A stretch of DNA of 64,000 nt from NCBI GenBank assembly GCA_963921795.1, contig OY997647.1:57885370-57949369 (forward strand). Direction: 5' to 3'. Under the pieces are notes generated by a model. The model was not told the DNA's origin and ran no database searches. It saw only the letters and a program-made list of their open reading frames with translations. How positions within the stretch are numbered: the stretch's first letter is position 1; each line of letters starts with the position of its first letter. Source of the DNA: Nannobrachium achirus. Taxonomy: Eukaryota > Chordata > Actinopteri > Myctophiformes > Myctophidae. Positions 21,636 through 33,111 of this stretch are shown here, in pieces. Both the position numbers and the translations under genes were made by a program.

Positions 21636-22787
21636 ATGAACCCACTGTTCCCTACAACGAGCCAGCAGCAAGGAAACTCAGAAGAATCCAGACCTTACAG
21701 TGGTCAACAGTCAACCAAGACATTCACGCCCTCAGAGGTAAAGAGACCTCATCTGACTGACACAGGAAAGAAAACTCACATCTGTAAACAATGTGACAAG
21801 AGGTTCAGTCTCTTAGGTAACCTGAATGTACACCGGCGTATCCACACTGGGGAAAAACCTTTCCACTGTAAACAGTGCGATAAGAGTTTCAGTCACACAA
21901 GTAACCTGAAAGGTCACCTGCGTGTCCACACGGGAGAAAAACCTTTCCACTGTAAACAATGTGGAAAGAGTTTCAGTCACACAAGTGACCTGAAAGGTCA
22001 CCTGCGTGTCCACACGGGAGAAAAACCTTTCCACTGTAAACAATGTGGAAAGAGTTTCGGGCGATCAAGTCACCTGAAACGTCACCTGCGCATCCACACA
22101 GGAGAAAAACCTTTCAATTGTAAACAGTGCGATAAGAGTTTCACTGAGTTGTTTACTCTCAGAATACACCAGCGTATTCACACGGGAGAAAAACCTTTCT
22201 GCTGTAAACAGTGTGACAAGAGTTTCAAACAGTTAGGCAGCCTACGGGTGCACCAGCGTATTCACACTGGAGAAAAACCTTTCCACTGTAAACAATGTGG
22301 AAAGAGCTTTGCTGTCTTAAGTCACCTGGAGAGACACCATCGTATCCACACAGGAGAAAAACCTTTCATCTGTAGACAGTGCGATAAGAGTTTCAGTCAA
22401 TTAAGTTATCTGAAAGGTCACCAGCATGTCCACACTGGAGAAAAACCTTTCCACTGTAAACAATGTGAAAAAAGTTACACTCGATTAGGTCAACTGAAGA
22501 CACACCAGCGTACTCACACTGGAGAAAAACCTTTCCACTGTAAACGGTGTGGAAAGAGTTTCAATGAATTAGGTACTCTGACCAGACACCAGCGTATTCA
22601 CACTGGAGAAAAACCTTACTCTTGTAAACACTGTGACAAGAGTTTCAGTCGGCTCAACACTCTAAAGTCACACCAGCAGCGCATCCACAGTGGAGGAAAA
22701 ACCTTGTCCAAGTGGGGATGTAAAGTACCGAACCGACGTACCCAACCAAAAACGGCCCGAACCGAATTAACCGATTTTCTTTTTTGA
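21636..22787 (+). CDS. C2H2 zinc-finger protein, 11 fingers
   Basis: A 383-residue protein predicted to be a sequence-specific DNA-binding nuclear factor. After about 49 residues without a known domain come 11 consecutive C2H2 fingers joined by HTGEKP linkers. Likely contact residues (-1, 3, 6) by finger: LNV, HNG, HDG, RHR, ETI, QSV, VHR, QYG, RQT, ETR, RTS. Fingers 2 and 3 are nearly identical. Finger 11 has HX4H spacing. The start is the ATG at 21636; an upstream in-frame TAA at 21606-21608 means no further extension without splicing. No KRAB, SCAN or BTB domain, so it resembles the large fish-specific ZNF families. The tail after finger 11 runs into a family C element, whose TGA (22785-22787) ends the frame. 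It may be the last exon of a longer gene. No orthologue can be named. Confidence 0.85.
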   Translation: MNPLFPTTSQQQGNSEESRPYSGQQSTKTFTPSEVKRPHLTDTGKKTHICKQCDKRFSLLGNLNVHRRIHTGEKPFHCKQCDKSFSHTSNLKGHLRVHTGEKPFHCKQCGKSFSHTSDLKGHLRVHTGEKPFHCKQCGKSFGRSSHLKRHLRIHTGEKPFNCKQCDKSFTELFTLRIHQRIHTGEKPFCCKQCDKSFKQLGSLRVHQRIHTGEKPFHCKQCGKSFAVLSHLERHHRIHTGEKPFICRQCDKSFSQLSYLKGHQHVHTGEKPFHCKQCEKSYTRLGQLKTHQRTHTGEKPFHCKRCGKSFNELGTLTRHQRIHTGEKPYSCKHCDKSFSRLNTLKSHQQRIHSGGKTLSKWGCKVPNRRTQPKTARTELTDFLF

Positions 22788-22845
22788 AGCGGTGAAAGCC
22801 GCTTCCAATGAGTGGCTTTGTGCAGGCACGTCACCACCATTCATT
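22781..22845 (+). mobile_element. Family C 5' end fragment
   Basis: TTTTTGAAGCGGTGAAAGCC and CGCTTCCAATGAGTGGC match the start of family C at 38157. The rest diverges. It supplies the stop codon of the zinc-finger frame. Confidence 0.75.
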
Positions 22846-23833
22846 GTGAGTACGACGGGACACCCCCACTTTCATAAAAACGTAATCTCATCCCCCCCAC
22901 CTTTTTTGCCGGCCGGGGTGTTTTTTTTTTTTTTTTCCTCCCCCGCGCTGCAAACTGGCTCTCATCAACACAAACGTAACCTCTCAGTGGCATGTAGGTG
23001 CTATTTGTATTTGGCTACTATTTTCCAGGACAATTTCAAAATAAACATGTTGAATCATTGATTGTATAGATGAAAAAAATAAAATAAAGACTCTTGTTTT
23101 GAAATGCGCTTCTGTGCAGAGAGGAAATGGCTTTCAAACGACGCCCCTTTAACGGTCGTCCACTCTCTGTAGTCAGTGCGTATCTGGACTCGTGGTGAAA
23201 TTAACAACACAGGCATAAAGGAATATAAACAGAACACCAAGACAAGACCATGTAGGCTAAAAAGGCATTACACATCGTCCTGCTCGTCTCATCGTCACTC
23301 AGTCAGCAATTGGTGAGTGAGTCGTGGCTATATTAGAGTTGGAGTAATGATGGATGCTATGCTGCTAGCTAACACTATTTTGGCTAGCGTTGTGGACACA
23401 TTGTATGGGTCCTGAAAATAGCAGATCTAGAAGTTCACAACGCAGCGCGAAGCGACTCCTTGTGAGCTTGTAGATCGGCTATTTTCACTTCTACTTGTTT
23501 GGGTTTAGTTTCTCTTGGTTCACGGGCTAAAACGTTTGGGAAGCAATACCATCATGCTTGCTGTAGTAGAACAGTGGTGTAAAATTAAGTAGATAACTGA
23601 AAAGCTTTTGGAACTGAATGATTATATGATACTGGTGTTGTCTGTCTGTTGGAGTGTTGGTACCAAGAATTCCATCTACTATAACTATATAGACTATCTT
23701 GCTGGCTGGTGCATGTGGAGAGGGATCAAAACGCGATCAAAACCGCGAAAAACCGCCAATTTTTTCAAACGAGACGTGCACTCATGACCCCCCCCCATGT
23801 CAACCCCCCCATTCTCTAAGAGGCTATGACGCC
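22846..23833. other. No gene seen; hairpin core copy at 23413-23488
   Basis: T-run at about 22921-22936. The hairpin at 23413-23488 reads TGAAAATAGCAGATCTAGAAG on the left and CTTGTAGATCGGCTATTTTCA on the right, around a CGCAGCGCGAAGCG loop region. C-runs lie around 23790-23810. No coding signal. Confidence 0.6.
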
Positions 23834-24267
23834 CCTGGCTTTGTGTGTCCCACGCCCATATATGGTCATTTCAGTCCAGAATGAACAGGTTTTTTCAAAA
23901 ACAAAATGTATGTCACCTCATGTCCATATATGGTCACTCCAGTCCAGAATTAACAGTTTTTTTCTGTCCCGTACGTCCGGAATATCAGTCCAGAATGAAT
24001 AGGCTTTTTCAAAAAGCAAAATGTGTGTCCCATGTCCATATATGGCCATTTCAGTTCAGAATGAATAGGTTTTATCTGTCCTGTACGTCCAGAATATGTG
24101 TGTAGTGTCCCTCCCTGTCTGATGAATGGATACTTTGAGGATTGGTCAAGCTTCACATGATAATTTGGCCTTCAGGTTTTATCTGTCCTGTACATGCAAT
24201 AGTTCTCACCTACTGCATCCCACAACTAATGCTTCACCGCTTCACTTCGAACCGAGGTTTGATTTTT
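23834..24267 (+). mobile_element. Family C (HINE-like) copy lacking its 5' end
   Basis: From CTGGCTTTGTGTGTCCCACG to the conserved 3' end: TTCACCGCTTC-like word, then TCGAACCGAGGTTTGA stem-loop and TTTTT. Holds CCATATATGG at 23856, 23924 and 24036 in tandem units with CAGTCCAGAATGAACAGG. The same order is seen in 33176-33717 (inverse) and 38157-38696. Confidence 0.72.
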
Positions 24268-24725
24268 AAATGCAGGACTAACATTTTGAGATTCCTCTCC
24301 AACATATTAAGCTGCTGTACCATACCCATTCACAACAACACCACTCCACGTTCCACAGAGTGTTGGGAAGAGGAGCGCTTTTATGCATATATAAAAAGGA
24401 ATGCGAGGTGGAGAAAATAGAGGGATCCTCTATGAGTAGAAGTGATCAGTTCCCCTCAGTAAATGTATTGTGCTCATTAAAACCTCAATCCCTTATTATC
24501 ACACTCCCCCACCGCTAATCTGTTCCGTTTCTTTCTTGCTTTCTTGCTTGTCTTCTAGAAGTTGGCCAAAAGCTGCAGAGTAATGTAAATAAGTGGCACC
24601 CTGCATGTATGTGGCCCATGTTGAGACATTCAGAGACCAGAGAGAGAGAGAGATCGAGAGATCCAGCATGAACCACGTTGTTGGTTAGACATATCGGGCC
24701 ACATCAAGATGGCTCCTCAGCAAGC
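24268..24725. other. No gene seen
   Basis: Short (GA)n at about 24638-24652; otherwise nothing recognised. Confidence 0.5.
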
Positions 24726-24733
24726 CTCCTCTA

Positions 24734-25211
24734 CAGGGGCGTCACAAGGGGTAGGAAAGTGGGACTAAGTTACCAGGGCCCAAGGTGGTGGAGGGGCCCT
24801 AGTAACTTTAGCTATTGAAAAATAGCAGATATACAAGCTCACAGCGTGGCACCGAGTGCCGCGCTGCGAGCTTGTAGATCTGCTATTTTTGAAAAGTCGT
24901 GAAAATGTGTGCAAATCTTTGAATATAATGTATTTTTTAAGTGAACATTTGTAACTCAACTTTTGCTTCTGGGGGGTCCCTGGAACTAAATATTTTGAGA
25001 TGGGGGGGGGGTCCTTAACATGAAAAAGTTTGAGCATCACTGACATGGAAACATAGGTTTCTTGGCACAAATCTTCACGATTTTTCAAAAATAGCAGATC
25101 TACAATCTCGCAGTGAGCTTGTATATATGCTATTTTTCAATAGTTAACATTCATGGGGGGCCCGCAGTGAATCCTTGTACCCAGGGCCCAGAATTTGGTG
25201 TGACGCCCCTG
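24734..25211 (+). mobile_element. Non-autonomous hAT element, CAGGGGCGTCA family, TSD CTCCTCTA
   Basis: Ends CAGGGGCGTCAC and GTGACGCCCCTG? The right end reads TGTGACGCCCCTG, so the inverted repeat is at least 11 bp. Exact 8-bp TSDs CTCCTCTA lie at 24726-24733 and 25212-25219. It carries two hairpin cores: 24817-24891 (GAAAAATAGCAGATATACAAG...) and 25086-25137. It also holds GGGTCC/GACCCC words shared with 40429, 48655 and 62753. No transposase frame. Confidence 0.93.
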
Positions 25212-25219
25212 CTCCTCTA

Positions 25220-25554
25220 CACACAATGACAGTTGGGACTGATTTTCTCTATTCTTTGAAAGCTGTTACACAAGGATCCATGGAGAAGAACACCCCATTC
25301 ATTGTTCCTTTAAACTTGCAAGTGATGACATATACAAAACTGTCTTTGATGTGTTCACAAAGCTTTGATACATTTTTTTTTCTTTCTTTTTTTTGGGGGG
25401 GGGGGGGGGGGGGTGTTTGGGGTCACTTTCATTTGGTTAAAGGCTTTCAGAAGTGAATCTATTAATAGAAGAGTTGGCATGATTTACCCTAAGGAAAGAA
25501 TGCCTGCTGCAGCTGGAAGCATATGAACAGGATAAGTATCATAGAGTAGTACAC
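25220..25554. other. No gene seen; poly-G run
   Basis: T-rich strip followed by a G-run at about 25396-25413, able in principle to form G-quadruplexes. Confidence 0.6.
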
Positions 25555-25712
25555 AGTAACGCCCTCTTTTTTATGCCTAAATTGATAGGACAGTAGACTG
25601 ACAGGAAATGGGGAGAGAGATGGGGGGGAGTGACACGCAGCAAAGGTCGTCGGGATCGGGACTCGAACCTGCGACACGCTGTAGGCCGGCGGGCGTCCTC
25701 CCCCAATAATGC
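25555..25712 (-). mobile_element. tRNA-derived SINE copy 2
   Basis: In minus orientation: box-B-like GGTTCGAGTCCC (plus strand GGGACTCGAACC at about 25657), then CCTTTGCTGCGTGTCACTCC, CATTTCCTGTCAG and TATCAATTTAGGCATAAAA. This is the best-kept 5' half of the three SINE copies. Confidence 0.8.
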
Positions 25713-26120
25713 CCTCTTCATTTAAAGCAAAATGCCCAGTTTGGTGGAAATGGGTGGGGATTATATGAGGAACTGATTCATGATTAGGAAAATGAAGGCT
25801 ACTAGAGGACTACCAAGTGGGGAACGTCCTATGTTTACTGGTGCTAGATCACACACACGAGTGTGTGTTGCAGGGACAAAGAAAGGTTGATAATAAAGTA
25901 TCTCTCTGACCTCTGGCTTTTGACGATGTGGTCCAATTATTATTATTCACGTTCACTCTTCCATTAGAATGAAATAGACTCCAACCTGCTCCCGATCTCC
26001 TAAAAAGGCGTCCACCTTCCTCATGCAGATATGGGGAGTAAACCGGCGATGGCATCTGGGGTGGACAACGGTAGTGGCCGTCTCCAGTGCTCAGCTGGTG
26101 GTCCCTGGCTCACTCGCAGA

Positions 26121-26455
26121 CATGTGCACACATAGACATCAAAGGGGGCTTGAGCCCCTGCCCTTTTATCCGTCTGTAAAAAAAGTGCCGTCTCCAGACC
26201 ATGAATGCAGTTTTTTACTATGCTGAAAGAAATGCAAATGCCCTCTTTCCATGCTATACCTGAAGGCGGCATTCAAGAGAATTAATTGCCTTGTCCAAAC
26301 TCTCCTGAACTTGAATGCAGCGTCTTATGTTGAAAGAATTGCCCTCTCTGTGTAGAAGTCCATGCTGCACATCACATCTCCAGTATTGACTTATGCTTAG
26401 TTCAGTGTGGTATCAAGCACCGAAAATAGGCGACCTCCAAGCTCACAAAGCGCCG
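26121..26455 (+). mobile_element. hAT-like MITE, CAGGSACGTGCA family, copy 5 (truncated)
   Basis: From ACATGTGCACACATAGACATC through GGGGGCTTGAGCCCCTGCCC to the first hairpin arm GAAAATAGGCGACCTCCAAG. The second arm and right end are missing. Confidence 0.7.
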
Positions 26456-27685
26456 AGCATCAGTGTTGCCATAAAGCTCCCTGAGTACTCTTTTTTTTTG
26501 TGTGTATAATCAGGGGCAGGTGAGGCGAAATAGAGTTTGTACGACGCTTCTTTTCATATTTGTGGAGGAAAAAGTGAAATTGCTTTTGGAGGTGCGCTCT
26601 GTCTGTAGATGCCCCTCAACATGTGATGATGATTGGATGTTGCTGCGTCCACACATTTTGATGGCAATTACAGGCACATAGTATGGAGTATCAAAACCCT
26701 GTGTGACGGTCATTGTCGCATGACCATTGTGCCTAATTTGTGAAAGGAATTATGTTTCTGCAACAGTGACCGTGTGAAATTGTGACACCCCCTATAGGTG
26801 GAAGTGGGCATTTTGAAACCAGAGATCAATATTGGAGCCACTCCAAATTGCGCAAGAGTTCAAAACTTTGAATTCCTATCCGAGTGGATCAGATTTGGAT
26901 TTTGGGTGTTAAATATTCTAGACAGGTCCCCTTTGGTCGCCGACATAAGGTGGGAACAATTCAAGTTGGGACTGCATGCCCCACCTATACTCTGCTCTGC
27001 TGTAGGCCCATATATGCCAAGTTCTGGAAACAGACCGACTCGACACTGATCACGACTAGTAATGTGTTAGCGACAATTTTGAAGCCGATTTGATGGACAG
27101 TTCTTGTTAACATACAGACACACGTGCAGTTGAATTATAGGATTATTTGATTACTCAAACTCAGATTGCATATCAAGGCGATCCACTCCGATCAAACGTT
27201 TAAACTCTTGGATTCTGAGATCCACATGATTTGATTCTTTGGACAAAATGTGTGTGCGTGCGTGAAGAATGGATGAGGATTCATTCGTTCACTGTAGGCC
27301 TATGCTTCGAGGAAGTGATTTTGAGAAGGCACATTATCATTCTGTTCAAGAGGGAGAGGGGGAAGAAAGACTCAATGAGTGACTTATCTGACATGACACC
27401 AGAGAATGCACGATGTGAAGAAGATATAAAAGAAAAACAGAAGCCAGGAGACAGAATGACGTGAGAGGACAAACATTGTTGTTTAGAACGAGTCGTCCAG
27501 TCTGTCTCTGAGGTTAGAGACCGGAGCTTCCTGTCAGTGTGCTGTGCACGGAGACCTGCACAGCATCTCTATTAGACCAGAGGACAATTTCACAGTCTGC
27601 ACTCCAAGCAATATATCAATTAAGGGCAGGCTCATTCAAGGACAGATCTATTTGAATGAAGTTCATCTCAACCAACATTAACTAG
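26456..27685. other. No gene seen
   Basis: 1.2 kb without recognisable element ends. Open frames up to about 80 residues show no motif. Confidence 0.5.
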
Positions 27686-28003
27686 TGTTCACACCAAACA
27701 AAAACGCATGCTGTCTAAGCGCATAGGAACACATTCTGTGCACCTCCAGTCCGTCTCAGCTGTTGTTGATTGACAGTCACTCTGTCGAATCACTTCCCTG
27801 TCATTCCCCACAGCCATACCTACACGCAGAGCAGCGCTGCTTTCATTGGCTTCAAGAGCTCATATAGGCTGTGGGGAATGACAGGGAAGGGATTCAACAG
27901 AGTGACTGTCAATCAACAACAGCTGAGATGGACTGGAGGCACACAGAATGTGTTCCTAATTCCTATGCGCTTAGACTGTGTGCGTTTTATCTTGGTGTGA
28001 ACA
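27686..28003. mobile_element. Foldback element, arms about 133 bp
   Basis: TGTTCACACCAAACAAAAACG at the left pairs with CGTTTTATCTTGGTGTGAACA at the right. The arms 27686-27818 and 27868-28003 include CAGCTGTTGTTGATTGACAG and its inverse. Small indels and mismatches; spacer of about 50 bp. Confidence 0.88.
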
Positions 28004-28018
28004 CCGGTTTACATGCAC

Positions 28019-28019
28019 G

Positions 28020-28079
<60 letters not shown>

Positions 28080-28090
28080 CACACACACAC
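28019..28090. repeat. (CA)n microsatellite
   Basis: Starts next to the foldback above; near-perfect CA units. Confidence 0.95.
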
Positions 28091-28167
28091 TGTTCAAAGA
28101 TGCAAAATGATTTATTAATCTATCACAACTAAATTGGACATGTCCTGCCTCACTCCTGCCTCATACC

Positions 28168-28629
28168 ACCAGTAAGACTCCCAATCGGGAGATAAGCGAC
28201 CGTCATGTCGCATACACAAACTTTAGAAGGCAATTGTAGCCAATCACGAGGGAATAAGGGAAATGGGACAGAGATACTGTTTACCACTTTGCATGATTTT
28301 CGGCCAAAATCTGTAGGAGCAGTATCCAAAAATGTGTTTTGCAAAAGTCGGCCTGATTGTGGCGCTAGAAGAGGGCCATGTGAGAAATCAGGGGCGGAGG
28401 TTGTGATTTGCCAGCCAAGGAGTGTGTGTGTGCAAAGTTTTGCATGGATAGGGGCAACGGTGGCGGAGATAAGAGTAGTGACAAAAGTGTGACGTGACGT
28501 GACGTGACGTGACGTGATGTGACGTGACGTGACGTGACGTGACGGACAGACGGAGGGACTGACTCACTGACTGACGGAGGGACAGCCGGTGGAGCTTTTC
28601 ATATAGCAACTTGCGACCTGACAATCGCA
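28168..28629 (-). mobile_element. Family A (HINE-like) copy 1
   Basis: Plus-strand left end ACCAGTAAGA, stem-loop CTCCCAATCGGGAG and GATAAGCGACCG. Right end with (GTGAC)n at about 28494-28545, GCCGGTGGAG and ACAATCGCA. Contains the ATCTGTAGGAGCAGT/GTGGCGCTAGAAG block shared with 45806 and 54284. Frames through GTGAC units are not genes. Confidence 0.78.
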
Positions 28630-28742
28630 ATGAGCTTTATTGTCACATCACAGGTTTATAGAGGAAAAAAAGTGAGAGAAATTTGTTTTCGTGCATAGTG
28701 TGCATAGTTCCCATTGTATTGTTATTTCCATAGGAAGAGGAA

Positions 28743-28760
28743 GGGGGGGGGGGGGGGGGG
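28743..28760. repeat. Poly-G run (18)
   Basis: Uninterrupted run of G between purine-rich and mixed sequence. Confidence 0.95.
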
Positions 28761-29293
28761 TCAGAATATCAGAATATCTACATACCTCTGGAGTCAAGTG
28801 GTGGTCAATCTCTCGAGACAAGAGTCAATGATGGCTATGGGACAAGTGGGCGGTCTCTTTTCGTGACGATGGCTTGCCAGAATGAGTGGTTATTGAGTAA
28901 ATGTCTAGTAAGCAGAGATATCTGCGTGATTTATTGTGATGGAATTTAATCTGTGTATTCACCTATCAGTTGTTTAACAGAGTTTTGGGCTCTCTTTTTT
29001 AATTTACAGTTCCACATGGTGCCAGGTAAGTACAGTATTTATCTCTGTCTATACATCAACATGACAGCAGTATAAAGCCTGTTTCTACAGTACATCAGCT
29101 GTGATAAATATATATATTTAAATTTCAGACCCATTCAGTCTCGTGCAACCAATCAGATCTCAGCTGCCGACCAGAGGCCCAATCAAAGTGGGGCTCCTGA
29201 TGATACGTACATCATTCCACTGCCGGATGGTCAGTGTTTATACAGACAGACAGACAGACATGGTTATTGTGACATGATACTGATACTGAGACC
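28761..29293. other. No gene seen
   Basis: No supported gene. Confidence 0.5.
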
Positions 29294-30052
29294 ACCAGTA
29301 AGACTCCCTAATCGGGAGATAAGCGACCGTTGGTCGCTTATCTCCACAAATAGGCCAAAAGTTTGTTTTACCAATTATTACACTCTATGTGAACATTTAC
29401 ATCAACAAATCCCAAGTACAGGGCATCATCTGGGATACAATCCCTTTTATGCCCATATATGGAGATCCCTAACATAATCCCTTTCATGCCCATATATGGA
29501 GATCCCTAACAGAATCCCTTTTATGCCCATATATGGAGATCCCTAACAGCATCCCTTTTATGCCCATATATGGAGATCACTAACAGCTAACAGAATCCCT
29601 TTTATGCCCATATATGGAGATCCCTAACAGAATCCCTTTTATGCCCATATATGGAGATCCCTAACAGAATCCCTTTTATGCCCATATATGGAGATCCCTA
29701 ACAGAATCCCTTTTATGCCCAGTTGGTTGCTAGGGTAAAAAAACATGGTTGCTATGGTAAACAGTTGGTTGCTAGGGTAAACAGTTGGTTGCTAGGGTAA
29801 AACCATGGTTGCTAAGGTGGTTGCTAACGTACACTAACAGACCAGCAACAACAGACTGTTGCCACAGCAACGTACACAAAGGTTTGTGTACACATGTGGT
29901 GTGATGTCATACTGAAGATATATGACATCACACCGTACACAAACAAAGGTGTGACGTGTGACGTGTGACGTGTGACGGACGGACGGACGGACGTACGGAC
30001 GGACGGACGGCCGGTGGAGGTTTTCATAGTAAACTGCTCCCTGACGGTCGCA
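29294..30052 (-). mobile_element. Family A (HINE-like) copy 2 with CCATATATGG array
   Basis: Left end ACCAGTAAGA, terminal stem-loop CTCCCTAATCGGGAG, overlapping larger stem GAGATAAGCGACC/GGTCGCTTATCTC. Then seven CCATATATGG boxes (29453, 29490, 29527, 29564, 29608, 29645, 29682) in units of about 37 bp, four GGTTGCTAGGGTAAA units, a TGTGATGTCAT/ATGACATCACA palindrome, a (GGAC)n block and the end CTGACGGTCGCA. Copy 31202-31885 is almost the same. Confidence 0.85.
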
Positions 30053-30128
30053 ACTAGTGATCCACAGTGATCCTTTTTCAAGCCAATGTGTTGTTAACCC
30101 TTTAGGAAGCTTAAAGCTGCACTACAGT

Positions 30129-30560
30129 ATTTTTGAGCGGTGCAAACCGCTCTTATAAGTGGCTGTGCGTGTGTCCGTAGCCTTTTTCCTCAGCGTTTTG
30201 CTATAGTAAAATGTGTGTGCGTAGCATCATGTTTGTCTAGTGATGTCATATGTCGTATGGCTGTAGCCTTTTTCCTCAGCGTTTTGCCATAGTAAAATGC
30301 AAACCGCTCCTATAAGTGGCTGTGCGTGTGTCCGTAGCCTTTTTCCTCAGCGTTTTGCTATAGTAAAATGTGTGTGCGTAGCATCATGTTTGTCTAGTGA
30401 TGTCATATGTCGTGTGTCTGTAGCCTTTTTCCTCAGCGTTTTGCCATATAGCAAAACGTGTGTGTGTAGCACGTAAACCGTTCCATAGAGTGGCTGTGCG
30501 TGTGTCTGTAGTCTTTTTCCTCAGCGTTTTGTCATAGCAAAATGTGTGTGCGTAGCATCA
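30129..30560. repeat. Tandem repeat with GAGCGGTGCAAACCGCTC start
   Basis: Units of about 160 bp, some three copies: GGCTGTGCGTGTGTCCGTAG, CTTTTTCCTCAGCGTTTTGC, then GCGTAGCATCATGTTTGTC. The first unit opens with GAGCGGTGCAAACCGCTC, similar to the start of family C (GAAGCGGTGAAAACCGCTTC). Confidence 0.8.
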
Positions 30561-31124
30561 TGTTTGTCTAGTGATTTAGTGAGGTTATGGTTAGGGTTAG
30601 TAGGTACGGTCCCAAATCCTGGTCTGAAGATGTTATGCAAGCACGACCACCGCTCACTTCACATTGGGTGTGATTTTTATAGTGATTGTTTAACAATAAT
30701 GTTATTTTGTCCAATCTGTTTGGCAGAGAGAGTACTTTAACACAATATAACGTATGCAATTGGGGTGGTGGTTGTATTTGGTCTCCCTGCTCTTCTATTA
30801 AAAGTAAACCTGTGACTGGTTTGACTGTCTGGTTGACAAGGCTCTTTAGTGGTTTAAATTCCAGCACTTATAGGGACAAACGGAGCAATGTTGCCATCTA
30901 GTGGTATGATATTGTACAGGAGAGTTGAGGGAAGTCTCTGAATCAGTCAGTTTCACTGAGTTGTTAAAAGGTAAGTAAATTATTTTTTATGCAAGCTTCA
31001 TCATTATGTAGTTTTCATGAAAAAGAGAGAGATTGGGACCAAGGACAACATAGGAAAGAAACAGGTTAAAGGGGAATACCACTGTTTTTTAGGTGATCAT
31101 CAAAGTGTACTTTGCAAGCCAAAC
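30561..31124. other. No gene seen
   Basis: No supported gene. Confidence 0.5.
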
Positions 31125-31135
31125 CCCACAATCAG

Positions 31136-31921
31136 CAGTGGCTCCAGAGAATTGTGACTGGAGAGGCTATGGGGGAGCTGGCTTTTTTAGAGCAGGGGCT
31201 AACCAGTAAGACTCCCTAATCGGGAGATAAGCGACCGTTGGTCGCTTATCTCCACAAATATCACAACCTCCACCTCTCACAATCCCTTTATGCCCATATA
31301 TGGAGATCCCTAACATAATCCCTTTCATGCCCATATATGGAGATCCCTAACAGAATCCCTTTTATGCCCATATATGGAGATCCCTAACAACATCCCTTTT
31401 ATGCCCATATATGGAGATCACTAACAGCTAACAGAATCCCTTTTATGCCCATATATGGAGATCCCTAACAGAATCCCTTTTATGCCCATATATGGAGATC
31501 CCTAACAGAATCCCTTTTATGCCCATATATGGAGATCCCTAACAGAATCCCTTTTATGCCCATATATTTATGCCCAGTTGGTTGCTAGGGTAAAAAAACA
31601 TGGTTGCTATGGTAAACAGTTGGTTGCTAGGGTAAACAGTTGGTTGCTAGGGTAAAACCATGGTTGCTAAGGTGGTTGCTAACGTACACTAACAGACCAG
31701 CAACAACAGACTGTTGCCACAGCAACGTACACAAAGGTTTGTGTACACATGTGGTGTGATGTCATACTGAAGATATATGACATCACACCGTACACAAACA
31801 AAGGTGTGACGTGTGACGGACGGACGGACGGACGGACGGACGGCCGGTGGAGGTTTTCATAGTAAACTGCTCCCTGACGGTCGCATTAAGCCCCCTCTAG
31901 CCCCCCCTGGAGCCGCCACTG
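31136..31921 (+). mobile_element. hAT-like MITE (CAGTGGC ends) hosting family A copy 3
   Basis: CAGTGGCTCCAG at the left and CTGGAGCCGCCACTG at the right. Removing the family A copy leaves about 100 bp. Flanking direct repeats CCCACAATCA lie at 31125-31134 and 31922-31931; at 10 bp they are longer than a usual hAT TSD, so the class is provisional. Confidence 0.75.
31202..31885 (-). mobile_element. Family A (HINE-like) copy 3 with CCATATATGG array
   Basis: Nearly the same as 29294-30052: same ends, seven CCATATATGG boxes (31294, 31331, 31368, 31405, 31449, 31486, 31523), an eighth broken, same GGTTGCTAGGGTAAA block and GGAC repeat. It sits between CTAA and TTAA of the host MITE with no clear TSD, which helps define both ends. 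Confidence 0.87.
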
Positions 31922-31931
31922 CCCACAATCA

Positions 31932-33111
31932 ATCCTCCAGTTCTAGGCAACAACTCCAAGGTATATTAATAACATAGTTCAATGTTGAAAATGAGTGGTA
32001 TTGCCCTTTAAGCGAATCGAAAAGATACTTAGAGATGTGCCGTTTCAACTCTTGTATTTACTGGTACTGCTCTTCTCCTGAAAATGTCCTGTAAAAGCTT
32101 TTTTTTTTTTTTACCGGTTTCTTTCCCTGTTTTGCTTTTCAAATTGTTATGGTTTGCAAAAACTAGCAAAAATTGCTGATCTACAATCTACATTTTCGGC
32201 AAATCCCCTGAAAATCGACTTGCCAATGACAGGATGTGTGAAGTTTTGAAATGGCAGATCTGTACATTCATATAGCAAAAAGGTACATAAAAAGTAAAAG
32301 TAGGTTCAAAATAGGCTACATTTCAAAACAACTGTAGGAGTGGGCAGATTATTTGCAGGAATTAAGCCTTTGTTTAGTTTTTGTGTCCAATACATGAAAA
32401 ATCTTTTTTTCACCCGCTTTTTTTCTTTTTCTTTTCCGTTTTTACCTGTGTGCTTCATCCGTCCTTTGTTTATGAAATGTTTACAGATTCACTAGGAACA
32501 GGGAACACGGTAGGCTTTATTTAGCCTATGATTAAATAAACACTAGTACTATTTTCAGACAAACTCATCAACTCCATTGTGTTGTGTGACACAGAAGTTA
32601 CCAAATCTGGCTGATAAAGGAGATTCTTTTTATAGAGTTTATTAAGCTCATGACCAGAGGTGGAAAGTACTATTACACATTGTTTTGTTTGGGAAATTAG
32701 TAACCTTTTCAGGTATCCTGGGAGATTAGTTAGGATGAATTCATATTGAAATGGTTACAGTCAGGTCACAAACATTGACCCTTTAAAGGTATATATACTG
32801 CATTTAAATCTTACGAGGGTGTTTCTGACTCGTACTTTTTTTAACATGAATTTAAACGTTAGATTCACAAGGACCATCGTAGGCTTTACTCATGATAAAC
32901 AACAGGCCTACTATAAGACAAACTTATGAACTCTATTGTGTTGGGTGAGGAGAATTTTACCATTGGCCTTCGGGCACCGGTCTACTTGGCAACAGGACCC
33001 GGAATGATGCAAGTTGGGAATGCATGCCGCCCCCGGCCGGTTATGCAATAGCCTACCTGTTGTACCCATTGTCAGAATATCAGTTGATACCCGTCTGTCT
33101 GTGTTCTTTTT
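31932..33111. other. No gene seen; weak hairpin core
   Basis: A half hairpin core GCTGATCTACAATCTAC lies at about 32177. T-runs at 32099-32112. A hAT-like end AGAGGTGGAAAGTAC is at about 32655. Nothing coding. Confidence 0.5.

Noticed and set aside
29453-31532. CRISPR array, suggested by evenly spaced repeats of about 37 bp
   Set aside because: No unique spacers: the whole unit repeats. The context is a eukaryotic mobile element and no cas genes are present.
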